Assembly (NCBI GenBank): GCA_963704155.1
Contig: CAVPHF010000023.1
Span: forward strand, 1-64,000
Reading direction: 5' to 3'
DNA from: Thiohalocapsa sp963704155
GTDB lineage: Bacteria > Pseudomonadota > Gammaproteobacteria > Chromatiales > Chromatiaceae
Length of the DNA stretch: 64,000 nucleotides
Shown here: piece after piece, positions 1 to 7,410 of the stretch
Layout of the letters: each line of letters opens with the position of its first letter
Position numbering within the stretch: the first letter of the stretch is position 1
Notes under the pieces: model-generated
The model's database searches: none
Told to the model about the DNA's origin: nothing
What the model saw: the letters and a program-made list of their open reading frames with translations, nothing else
Position numbers and translations under genes: made by a program

Positions 1-263
1 CCATAGGAGGCTGCGATTCAGGAGCGACTGGTGTGCGACGGCGCACTCGTTCGGCCGGTGATGCTCATCGATGGGATCAGGCCAGCCACGGCCGCGCGCA
101 TCATTTCGCACATCGGGTTATGTCGGGCCTGTGCATCAAACACCGGCTTGTCGATCCGCACACCGTTGGGTTTGGCCCTTGCCGGTGGCATCTGGTCATG
201 AAGCGCCAGGTGCGCGTTGATCGCTGCAGACCACGCACACGAACGCACGACGAAGCACGAGAC

Positions 264-848
264 ATGTTTCGATATAAAGCGTCCTTGATGATCGCCCTAT
301 TCCTCCATGGCCTCTTGGCGACACCCGCACTGCAGGCCGGCGAGCTGCTCGATCTACGCGTATCGCATAAGGACGGTGTCTATCGGCTGTCCGCGGATGT
401 CGTCATCGACGCACCCGCGACTGCCGTTCACGACCGGCTGACGGACTACGCGAATCTAACCGCACTAAATCCGTCGATCCTGCGAAGCGAGGTGCTCAAG
501 GCGCCCGCCACGTTCGACGCCAGGGTCAGGACGCTGATCAAGGCTTGCGTGCTGATGTATTGCCAAACGCTCCAGCGGGTGGAGCATGTGCGCGCATCGC
601 CCAACCGGCTGCTGGCGGTCATCATCCCGGAACAGAGCAACTTCTCCGCCGGGCGCACGCAGTGGCTGCTCGAACCACGCGGCGCGCAAGTGCTTGTACG
701 ATACCGCGCCGAGCTGGTGCCCGACTTCATGCTTCCGCCAATCATCGGCACCACCCTGGTCAGACAGGCCCTGGCGCGCGAGTTGCGCACGGTGCTGGAG
801 CACCTCGAACGCTTGGCGCAGTCGTCGCGTCCGCCATCCCCATCTTGA
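264..848 (+). CDS. Secreted SRPBCC/START-like domain protein
   Basis: The 194-residue product opens with a basic residue pair and a hydrophobic stretch (about residues 4-22, ending LATPALQAGE) that reads as a Sec signal peptide. The remainder looks like the SRPBCC (polyketide cyclase/START) fold: an N-terminal strand-helix segment with 'IDAPATAVHDRLTDY', a beta-rich centre, and a long C-terminal helix. Known relatives bind hydrophobic ligands in a cavity; the ligand here cannot be predicted. The reading frame stays open upstream to base 33, but the ATG at 264 is preferred because the signal peptide starts there and the upstream part is Arg/His-rich and not protein-like. It is convergent with the alpha/beta hydrolase at 911. 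Confidence 0.6.
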   Translation: MFRYKASLMIALFLHGLLATPALQAGELLDLRVSHKDGVYRLSADVVIDAPATAVHDRLTDYANLTALNPSILRSEVLKAPATFDARVRTLIKACVLMYCQTLQRVEHVRASPNRLLAVIIPEQSNFSAGRTQWLLEPRGAQVLVRYRAELVPDFMLPPIIGTTLVRQALARELRTVLEHLERLAQSSRPPSPS

Positions 849-910
849 GCAAAAAGCACTGTTGCGGACCTGCGCTCCGGTCTCCAGCATGTCGACGATG
901 TGCAGTCGGC

Positions 911-1720
911 TTACTGTGAAACGCGTCCGGCAAAGTCGTCGATGAGCTCGACGACGCGCTCGGTTGCGACGTGATGCAGCCCGTGCCCGATCCCCGGCAG
1001 TATGACGAGGTCTGCGAAGGGCGCTTGGTGGATCAAGCGCTCCGCCTGGTTCCAGGCCGGCACAACGCCGTCGGTGTCGCCTGTAATCAGCAGCAGCGGC
1101 CGGCGGATAGCGGCGTAGTGGGTGCTCTGGCGCTCCAGGAAGGGGCTTGAGAGGCGGATATCCTCGGCGTTGGCGAGAAAGGTCCGCGGGCGCAGCGTCA
1201 GCTCGACGCCGGTCCGCTCGAGATACGCGGGCGGCGGGGTATTCGGCGCGAAGGCGGCCGCGAGCCCGTCGCCGAGGCGCAGTCGGCCGAAGGTCAGCGG
1301 CAGCGTGTGGGCGAATAGATCGCCCGCGACCGGAACGGCAGACCGGCAGACCGGCAGACCGGCGAGGTCGTTGTACCAGGCGACGCCGCCCTCCCATGGA
1401 TGGCTGCCGCCGGCGAGCAGCACCCCGCTGGCGGCCTCGTCCGGATAGGCCAGCAGGTAGGCCAGCACCACCGCCCCAGCCCACGAGTGCCCAACCAGCA
1501 CAGGCTGGTCGACCTGGAGTTGCGCTAACAGGCCGTGCAGCAGGCGTGCCTGTTCGGCGGGGTCCGGCCAGTCTCTGGTCGCGGGCGGAGGCCGCTCGCT
1601 GTAGCCGTGCCCAGGCCGGTCCATCGCGATGACCCGATGCCGCTCGGCCAGCGGCGGCAGCAGACTCGCGTGGAAATTGAGTAGGCTGGTGCTGGCCCCA
1701 TGCAGTAGTCCGATCGGCAC
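911..1720 (-). CDS. Alpha/beta hydrolase, N-terminus apparently incomplete
   Basis: The product has the core of an alpha/beta-hydrolase: the oxyanion-hole segment 'GLLHGAS' near residue 4, the nucleophile elbow GHSWAG near residue 97, an acid candidate in 'ITGDTDGVVPAWN', and the catalytic His in 'LPGIGHGLHH'. The first strand and the residues before the HG motif are missing from the GTG start at 1720. The frame remains open upstream to a stop near 1770 and encodes residues such as 'FFPLGLG' that fit the missing strand, but no ATG, GTG or TTG is present there. The mobile element border is only about 100 bp away (1818), so 5' truncation is plausible. An 8-bp unit (cagaccgg) is repeated three times within the gene near 1336-1362. 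The substrate is unknown. Confidence 0.6.
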   Translation of the reverse strand: MPIGLLHGASTSLLNFHASLLPPLAERHRVIAMDRPGHGYSERPPPATRDWPDPAEQARLLHGLLAQLQVDQPVLVGHSWAGAVVLAYLLAYPDEAASGVLLAGGSHPWEGGVAWYNDLAGLPVCRSAVPVAGDLFAHTLPLTFGRLRLGDGLAAAFAPNTPPPAYLERTGVELTLRPRTFLANAEDIRLSSPFLERQSTHYAAIRRPLLLITGDTDGVVPAWNQAERLIHQAPFADLVILPGIGHGLHHVATERVVELIDDFAGRVSQ

Positions 1721-1817
1721 ACCCAGGCCCAGGGGGAAAAACCAGGTGTCAGCGCAGGTCGGAAATTCCAGTGTCCGCTAATGATTCCTTTGCAGTCGGC
1801 TCGCCACGGAGCGCCAA

Positions 1818-1860
1818 TGACCGCATCCGGCCACTATGTGTAGCTCCGAACTATGTGAAG
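1818..1860 (+). repeat. Left terminal inverted repeat of the RIT element
   Basis: It matches the reverse complement of 8784-8826 at 41 of 43 positions. It contains two adjacent direct repeats, ACTATGTGTAGCTCCGA (1833-1849) and ACTATGTGAAGTTCCGA (1850-1866). A third copy of the core in inverted orientation, CTTCACATAGT, lies at 1907-1917 and touches the ritC stop codon. The two-plus-one arrangement suggests recombinase binding sites (inference). Confidence 0.85.
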
Positions 1861-1916
1861 TTCCGAGGGCGACCCCAGAGCTGGCCTGCACTGGGGCTGG
1901 CCCGATCTTCACATAG

Positions 1917-2930
1917 TTACAAGTCCTCGAGGAACTGCCGCAGTTCGTCAGGCGGCCGGTAACGGGGAATAGCCGCGGGCGGCTCCTCCAGGCGCGCGAG
2001 CGCCTGTTCCTTCATGGCCAGATTCGCCTCGACGTACTGATGGGTCGTCGCCGGCGTTTCGTGCCCGAGGTAGAGTGCAATGTCGTTGAAGTGCGCGCCG
2101 GACTGCAGCATATGCATCGCGGTTGAATGCCGGATGCAGTGCGGGGAGACGTGCCGTTTGGCGAGGCTGGGATGCGCCTCGGCCGCACGACCGACAGCGA
2201 GCTTCAGGCGTTGGTTGACGTTGTAGCGGCTCATCGCGTGCCCTTCGCGATTGGGTAGTAGCGGCGCCTCAGCGGTGAGTCCTGGATTACGCCACAGCCA
2301 AGCTCGGGCCTCTCGTGCTGTTGACGGCCACAAGGGGATCGCCCGTTGCTTTCGACCCTTGCCGTGCAAATGCACGCAGGCCGAGGCCGCGAGCACGACG
2401 TCGGCGACACGTACGCCAATGGTCTCGGAGACCCGTGCCCCGGTGTTGTAGAGCAGGGTCAGCAGCAGGTGATCACGCTGAGAGGTCCAGGTCGTACCCG
2501 GCTCGCCGATCACCGCCAACATCTCCTCGCGCGTGAGGAACCCGAGCATAGGCCGTTCGAGGCGCTTCATCGGCACTCCGAGCGCCTGCTCGATGGCCTG
2601 CAGGGAGGCCACGTCGCGGTGTTCGGCGAACTTCAGGAACGCGCGCAGGGCGGTGAGGCGTAGGTTACGGCTATGCACGGAATTGCGGCGCCGCTGCTCC
2701 AGATCGTCGAGAAACGCCACAAGCAGGTCGGGGGAGATATCGACCAGGCGCACTTCACTCGGCGCCTTGCCCAGGCGCTCGTCGGCGAAGTCCAGGAACA
2801 ACAGCATCGCATCGCGGTAGGAAGCGATGGTATTGGGACTGATGGCCCGCTGGTTGAGCAGATAGTCGACGAAGAATTGCTGGACTAGGGCGGGGAAGGA
2901 CGGTGGATTGGTGACCTTGGTGTCAGCCAT
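1917..2930 (-). CDS. ritC: Tyrosine recombinase, third gene of the RIT trio (RitC)
   Basis: This is a 337-residue phage-integrase-family recombinase that would cleave and rejoin DNA at the element ends. The N-terminal SAM-like core-binding domain covers about residues 10-110 (ISPNTIASYRDAMLLFLDFA). The catalytic domain follows with Arg in 'NTGARVSETIGVRV', Lys in 'GKGRKQRAIPL', the HxxR motif in 'SPHCIRHSTAMHML', His in 'LGHETPATTHQYV' and the nucleophilic Tyr in the same segment. All catalytic residues are present. Its start overlaps the end of ritB by 8 bp, which suggests translational coupling, and its stop codon abuts an inner copy of the terminal-repeat core. Confidence 0.9.
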   Translation of the reverse strand: MADTKVTNPPSFPALVQQFFVDYLLNQRAISPNTIASYRDAMLLFLDFADERLGKAPSEVRLVDISPDLLVAFLDDLEQRRRNSVHSRNLRLTALRAFLKFAEHRDVASLQAIEQALGVPMKRLERPMLGFLTREEMLAVIGEPGTTWTSQRDHLLLTLLYNTGARVSETIGVRVADVVLAASACVHLHGKGRKQRAIPLWPSTAREARAWLWRNPGLTAEAPLLPNREGHAMSRYNVNQRLKLAVGRAAEAHPSLAKRHVSPHCIRHSTAMHMLQSGAHFNDIALYLGHETPATTHQYVEANLAMKEQALARLEEPPAAIPRYRPPDELRQFLEDL

Positions 2931-3520
2931 GGTCCACCTCCGTGTCCGTCGTCAGGGGCTCGAACTGCTCGGCGGCCCGTGCCAAGAGCTCAGGCACGGC
3001 GCTCAGATACCAATAGGTGTTGGTTACATTGGCATGGCCGACGTAGGTCGAGAGGGCCAGCATCTGCTGGTCGATGTCGACGCCTTCTTGCTGCCAGAGC
3101 AGGATCCGGTGCACGACAAAGGTGTGGCGCAGGTCATGAACACGGGGCGTAGCATGGGCGCCACGGTTGACCCAACCGAGTTGCTCGCGCAACTGCTGAA
3201 AGACCCGATCGACTTGGCGCAGCGACGGCATGCACCCGTGGCGCCGACCGCGGGTACCGACGAAGAACGCTGCCTCCTCCATGGTCGCGACCTCGCGATC
3301 GCGCCGCGTCGCGTAGCGGCGCAATGCCGCCAAGGTCGTCGGATGCACGGGCACCTGTCGAGACTTGGCGAACTTGGTCTGGCGCACCTGCAGGAGGCCC
3401 GATTTCAGATCGACGTCCCGAACGAGCAGATGCACCGCCTCGGAGAGCCGCAGGCCGGTGGCAGCGAGTAAGCCGAACAGGGTCTCGTAGGTCGCCCCGC
3501 GCAGCGGTGGCTGCAGGCGA
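2923..3520 (-). pseudogene. ritB: 3' part of interrupted tyrosine recombinase (RitB)
   Basis: This holds the catalytic half of the second trio recombinase, starting at 'RLQPPLRGATYETLFGLLAA' and continuing with Arg ('ATGLRLSEAV'), Lys ('TKFAKSRQVPV'), HxxR ('VHDLRHTFVVHR') and a C-terminal His/Tyr segment ('YVGHANVTNTYWYL'). It begins exactly at the border of the nested transposon. Joining it to the 5' part (7034-7410) after removing one copy of the 5-bp duplication restores a continuous frame through 'AAAHRLQPPL'. An open frame runs about 40 bp into the transposon end (to 3558), so it could only start from within transposon sequence. Confidence 0.85.
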
Positions 3521-3751
3521 CTGTTGTTTCTAAAATTGACTCCCCGCCCAATTCCCACGCGATTCCACGTCGATAGAGTTCAGGCTTCCCACACTGACCA
3601 CCGCGGTGGCCAAGCGTGGGCAGGTGGAACAGCGCGGAGCGCGTTGGTTCGCGGATTGTGCGTTGAAGGGCGTGTTTAGGGCACCCGCGCAGGGCGAGCT
3701 GAGGGGAGGAGGTATTGGCGGCGGCGGGCCGCAGCGCCCGCCGCGCGTGGT

Positions 3752-3967
3752 TTAGAAGGGACAGGGATCGTCAGGGTCGAACAGATCGAACTGCTGGGTA
3801 TCGTGCTCGGTGAGGCGCTCCTCGAGGAGCAGCTCCTGCATCTGTGGTCCGTAGCAGCGCCAGAGCGCATCGCCGAAGGCGTCGAGCGCCTCATGCACCG
3901 CCAGCGCCTGCTCAGGCGTCCAGTGATCAGGCAGTTGGCAGGTGAACAGTTCCTGGAGCGTTGTCAT
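3752..3967 (-). CDS. Small acidic protein of the nested transposon
   Basis: This is a 71-residue acidic protein ending 'DLFDPDDPCPF'. It starts with ATG inside the last codons of the ATPase gene (4-bp overlap), the usual sign of translational coupling, and is the last gene of the transposon operon. Composition and helix-forming pattern (PEQALAVHEALDAFGDALWR) look like a real protein. I recognise no family. Its position suggests an accessory role in transposition or target choice, but nothing in the sequence proves it. Confidence 0.55.
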   Translation of the reverse strand: MTTLQELFTCQLPDHWTPEQALAVHEALDAFGDALWRCYGPQMQELLLEERLTEHDTQQFDLFDPDDPCPF

Positions 3968-4776
3968 GGAGCCACCTCCTCGCGGGCGGTCTGGACATGG
4001 TCGATGGACACCGTGCGGGCCTGATCGATCGCGGCGCTGGTGAGCGCATAGTGGGCCAGGCGATTGACCTTACGCGGCATCCCCTGGGTGGCCTGGAACA
4101 GCGCCTCGACCGCCGGCGGCTCGAACAACGCCAGCTCGCAGGCGGCCAGGCGTAGACGGTGAGTCAGATACTCGGGCAGCTCCTCGCGCGTCAGCCCGGT
4201 CAAGTGATGGCGCACCACGATGCGCTGGGCGAGCGACTCGTGCACCGCCATCGCCAAGCGCCGGCGCAGCTCGGTGAGCCCGACCAACAACAGGCAAAGC
4301 CGATTCTCCGAATCCATGCGGTAATTGGTCAGCAGGCGCAGGTCCTCCAGCACCTCGTTTCTGAGGTGATGCGCCTCATCGACGATCAACACCGGTCGCT
4401 GCTTCGCCTCCAGCGTCAGCCGGGTGATCTCCCCGCGGATGACACGAAACGCCGAGGCGCGGTTGCGCTCGGTCGGCCTGAATGCACACAGGCCCAGCTC
4501 CCAGCCGATGGACTTGTACATATCCATCACGTTGCCGGTCGACAGCGGCACGTAGAACACCCGGTAGAGCCCCGGATGCAGGGCGGCGGCCACCTTGCGG
4601 CAGACCGTCGTCTTACCGGAGCCGGCCTCACCGGTGACCAGACCGATGCCGCGCAGCTCCAACAGGTGCTTAAGGCGCGCCTCGGCCTCGGCGAGCGAGC
4701 TGGAGGCGAACAAGGCATCGGGCTCCGGCGTCAGATCGAACGGGAAGGCCGTCAGGGCAAAATGCTTGCAGTACAT
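3964..4776 (-). CDS. AAA ATPase of the nested transposon (TniB/ExeA-like)
   Basis: This is a 270-residue ATPase starting 'MYCKHFALTAFPFDLTPEP', the usual opening of ExeA/TniB-like transposon ATPases. Walker A is 'GEAGSGKTTV' (about residues 50-60), Walker B is 'PVLIVDEAHHL', and an Arg-rich sensor region follows. Such ATPases bind target DNA and activate the partner DDE transposase. The ATG at 4774-4776 is preferred because it has a strong ribosome binding site (GGGGAGGA, 7 nt upstream). The same frame is open a further 53 codons upstream to 4935, and that stretch encodes what looks like the displaced C-terminus of the transposase. Confidence 0.8.
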   Translation of the reverse strand: MYCKHFALTAFPFDLTPEPDALFASSSLAEAEARLKHLLELRGIGLVTGEAGSGKTTVCRKVAAALHPGLYRVFYVPLSTGNVMDMYKSIGWELGLCAFRPTERNRASAFRVIRGEITRLTLEAKQRPVLIVDEAHHLRNEVLEDLRLLTNYRMDSENRLCLLLVGLTELRRRLAMAVHESLAQRIVVRHHLTGLTREELPEYLTHRLRLAACELALFEPPAVEALFQATQGMPRKVNRLAHYALTSAAIDQARTVSIDHVQTAREEVAP

Positions 4777-6148
4777 CAGCGCGTCCTCCCCTGGCTCGGA
4801 GCCGGTGTCGAGCGCCTGATCCGGCAACTCGCGCAGGCGCAGCGCCGAAGGCGCCGGCTGCGGCGCCGGATCGTCGCTGGTCAAGGTCCAGGACGGGCGA
4901 TCGCGCTTGACGAAGCAATTGGCGTAGGTCTGCACCGGACGTGGCCAGCTCGATCAACTTGCCGGCGTGACAGACCTGTACGGGACGCTGCGGCGGCGCG
5001 CCGGGATCAAAGCGCAGGGTGACCTTCTCGCCAACCAACGCGGCATCGACCTCGTAGACGACACCGTTGAGGCTCACGGTGCGGTCCTTCTGCACCTTGC
5101 GCTCGGCCTCGAACAGGAACACATCGGCCAAGTCCAGACCCGGCTCGGGAAAGCGCACCTCTGCCCCAGTCTGCGCCCACTGCTCCAGCGGCGTGGCGCC
5201 GTCCAGGCCGCGGTGCGGGCTGTGGTGATACTCGCCTTCGAGCCAGACCGCCAGACGCCGGTTGAGGGCCTCCAGGCTGGCCGTGTCCTCGGCTGTGAGC
5301 CGCGTGAGCAGTTGCGCGCGCACGGTTTTGAACCAGCGCTCGATCTTGCCCTTGCCCTGCGGGCGATAGGGGCGCGCATGGATCAGCGCGATGCCGAGCT
5401 TCGCGCACACCAGCGCCAAGTGGCGGGAGCGGTAATTGGCACCGTTGTCGACGTACAGGCGCTGCGGCAGGCCACGCTTCTCGATGGCCAGTTTCAGCAC
5501 CGGCAGAAAGGTGCGCGTGTTCTCCGACAGGGCGAAGGCGGCATGCGGGATCACCCGCGTGGCATCATCGATAAAGGCGATCAGGTAGGTCTTACGCTTG
5601 ACCCGTTCGCCGACCACCACGCTCGGCCCATGCATGACATCGCTCATCCATAGCTCGCCGGCCGCGGCGAAGGCGAAGCGGCGCCGGTCATGATCCCCCG
5701 CTTCGCCGGCGGGCTTGTCCATCAGCCCATGGCGGGCCAGCAGTCGGTGCACGGTCGAGGGTGGCAGCGGTAGCTCCTCAGGCACCTCGGGCAGTGCCCG
5801 TGCCGCGCGGATGACCAGTTGCACGGAGAGCGCGGGATTACCCTCTTTGATCCCCAGCAGCGCCTCGGCCACCGCCGCCGGCAGCTTGCGCACCTGGCCG
5901 CGATCGGCGCGCGGTTTCGGCAACAGCGCATCGAAGCCGCCCTGGCGGTACGCCTGCAGCCAGTCGCGCAGGGTCTCCTCGGCCACCCGCGTGCGGCTGC
6001 TGAAGGGGATGCTGTAGTCCTGCGCGGCTTTCTCTGCCAGTCGCGTATACAGCCCCTTGCGCTCCTTGGGCCAGTGCGCAAGGTCGGCGATTACCCCGTA
6101 GCGAAACAGGGCGATGTCGTGACGGCGCGCGTCATCGGTGTCGGTCAT
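4670..6148 (-). CDS. DDE integrase-type transposase, C-terminus frameshifted
   Basis: The product has an N-terminal helix-turn-helix region (about residues 50-150), an rve integrase core and a beta-barrel C-domain typical of Mu/IS481/TniA-type transposases. The catalytic triad is visible as D in 'WMSDVMHGP', D in 'RLYVDNGANY' and E in 'GKGKIERWFKT', with about 35 residues between the last two. After 'CHAGKLIELAT' (near 4945) the frame turns into Arg/Ala-rich sequence with no protein character, while the next frame reads 'QTYANCFVKRDRPSWTL', a credible continuation. A +1 shift has therefore occurred near 4935-4945, so the true C-terminus is not encoded by this frame. The ATG at 6148 is chosen over 6178 for its better spaced GGAG site. 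Confidence 0.75.
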   Translation of the reverse strand: MTDTDDARRHDIALFRYGVIADLAHWPKERKGLYTRLAEKAAQDYSIPFSSRTRVAEETLRDWLQAYRQGGFDALLPKPRADRGQVRKLPAAVAEALLGIKEGNPALSVQLVIRAARALPEVPEELPLPPSTVHRLLARHGLMDKPAGEAGDHDRRRFAFAAAGELWMSDVMHGPSVVVGERVKRKTYLIAFIDDATRVIPHAAFALSENTRTFLPVLKLAIEKRGLPQRLYVDNGANYRSRHLALVCAKLGIALIHARPYRPQGKGKIERWFKTVRAQLLTRLTAEDTASLEALNRRLAVWLEGEYHHSPHRGLDGATPLEQWAQTGAEVRFPEPGLDLADVFLFEAERKVQKDRTVSLNGVVYEVDAALVGEKVTLRFDPGAPPQRPVQVCHAGKLIELATSGADLRQLLRQARSPVLDLDQRRSGAAAGAFGAAPARVAGSGARHRLRARGGRADVLQAFCPDGLPVRSDAGARCLVRLQLARRGRGAP

Positions 6149-6195
6149 GGGCGTCGGCTCCAGGTGGCGCAGGCCCATTGCCTGCCCGCGTGACC

Positions 6196-6816
6196 CTACG
6201 CCGGCGCCGTTGGTGGGTCCGCCCCCACACCGTGTTGGCGGGCGCTCGAGCGCCCGCCCCCCGGCTGGCGCCGGGGCACGAATCCGAGCGGTTTCGGTAA
6301 CCTCTGGAGAAACGCCTCGGCCATCCCGCGCAATGCCACCAGGACGTCGCTCACCCCCAGGCGCTCACCAAACGCCGTTAGCGTCGGCGCACAGCCCGCG
6401 AAGACCTCCGGCAACAGGCCTCTGATCCGCGCCAAGGCGCTGTGCACACCCTGCACGCGCCGCGCGCTCCAGCGCAACGCCCCCGGCAAGTCGATATCCA
6501 GGCGCACCACCCCGCAGGCCGACTCGCGACTCGGCGCCTGCTCGAACGCCAGCACCACCGCCTCGACCTCCGCCAACGTCCCCGTCAGCCGCGCCGCCAG
6601 ACAGTCCGGCAGCAGACTGAAGGTGCGATGCCCTTCGGGGCAGTACCAGCGGGCAATCAAGGTTCCAGGCGGGGAGACGCGGGCGTAGCTGCCGTGGCGG
6701 GCAAAACGGCAACCGCCCTGCGGATGCAGCGGGCAGCGCCGCAGACTTGCGCTCAACCAGGCTTGCTGCGCAACATACTCCTCGCCGGTGTGCGCACAAG
6801 CAAAGCGTAGTTGCAC
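6196..6816 (-). CDS. Cys-containing transposon protein, probable DUF6431 family
   Basis: This is the first gene of the nested transposon operon, with a GTG start at 6816. The 206-residue product has an N-terminal segment with spaced Cys and His (Cys in 'CPLHPQGGC', then 'WYCPEGHRTFSLLPDCLAARL') that resembles a zinc-binding head, followed by helical sequence without motifs. I associate this pattern with the uncharacterised DUF6431 proteins; the name is from memory, not a search. It lies 48 bp upstream of the transposase, so it is presumably co-transcribed with it. A DNA-binding or end-recognition role would be a guess. Confidence 0.55.
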   Translation of the reverse strand: MQLRFACAHTGEEYVAQQAWLSASLRRCPLHPQGGCRFARHGSYARVSPPGTLIARWYCPEGHRTFSLLPDCLAARLTGTLAEVEAVVLAFEQAPSRESACGVVRLDIDLPGALRWSARRVQGVHSALARIRGLLPEVFAGCAPTLTAFGERLGVSDVLVALRGMAEAFLQRLPKPLGFVPRRQPGGGRSSARQHGVGADPPTAPA

Positions 6817-7033
6817 CGGCCATGGGCCCGCACGGCGCCTACCGTGGCGGGCCTTCTCTTGTCTGAACGTCCCGCCAGTATGCCGCAGCCAGCGCCGTCA
6901 CACCCACCGGTGGCGCCGGTGAGAAATCCCGCATCCACCTCGGCCTTCTTTGCACCACCGGTTGGCCGAATCACCGGTGGCACAGTCCTGCCCAGATCGG
7001 CCGGTGGTTTGCGGATCAATGAGAGGAACAACA

Positions 7034-7410
7034 GGCGATGGGCGGCGGCCAATAGGTCCGCAATCTCCTGCTCGGTGTAGATGTGTGGTGCCAGGCGCTG
7101 GCCCACGCTGCCGAAGATCGAGCTGTCCGGCACTGCAGTGTCCGGCTCGAACTGCCGAAACCAGCGGGCGAAGGGACGCAGCATCTTCAGTCGTCGTGCC
7201 CAAGTGATCGGATCGTCGCTGGCGTTCTTGGGACAGCGCGCCCAGCTGGCCATGACTTCGATACGCAGCGGCCCGGTCAGCGCCTGCGCATCGACATGGG
7301 TGGCGAAGCTGCGCAGGGCATGGCCCATGGTACGGGAGGTAAAGCCGAGCCGGTGGCGCTCCTCGTAGAAATTGCTCGACGAAGGACTGCATGGTGGTCG
7401 TGGTACTCAT
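7034..7410 (-). pseudogene. ritB: 5' part of interrupted tyrosine recombinase (RitB)
   Basis: Translation begins at the ATG 7408-7410, which overlaps the ritA stop codon (ATGA). The first 14 codons (to 'SFVEQF') are in one frame; the recognisable core-binding domain continues in the next frame as 'YEERHRLGFTSRTMGHALR' and runs to 'TEQEIADLLAAAHR' at the transposon border. One extra base near 7365-7370 (around the tttc run) accounts for the shift. The gene therefore has two lesions, a single-base frameshift and the transposon insertion. Confidence 0.8.

Larger units (their letters stand above)
3521..7033 (-). mobile_element. DDE-type transposon nested in ritB
   Basis: A 3513-bp insertion flanked by the 5-bp direct repeat GGCGA (3516-3520 and 7034-7038). 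Its ends are inverted repeats of the form TGTTGTTNCTNNNATTGA (left from 3522; right, reverse complement, from 7033). If the extra C at 3521 and G at 7034 belong to the ends, the duplication is 4 bp (GCGA). It encodes, on the minus strand, a probable DUF6431 protein, a DDE transposase, an AAA ATPase and a 71-residue protein. A DDE transposase with a TniB/ExeA-like ATPase resembles the Tn5053/Tn552/Tn7 group. The 3559-3751 and 6817-7033 terminal stretches have no convincing gene. Confidence 0.8.

Noticed and set aside
18..248. Minus-strand frame of 76 codons with protein-like composition (PNGVRIDKPVFDAQARHNP)
   Set aside because: Its start is unclear and no family is recognised. It could be the tail of a real gene, but the evidence is too weak to annotate.
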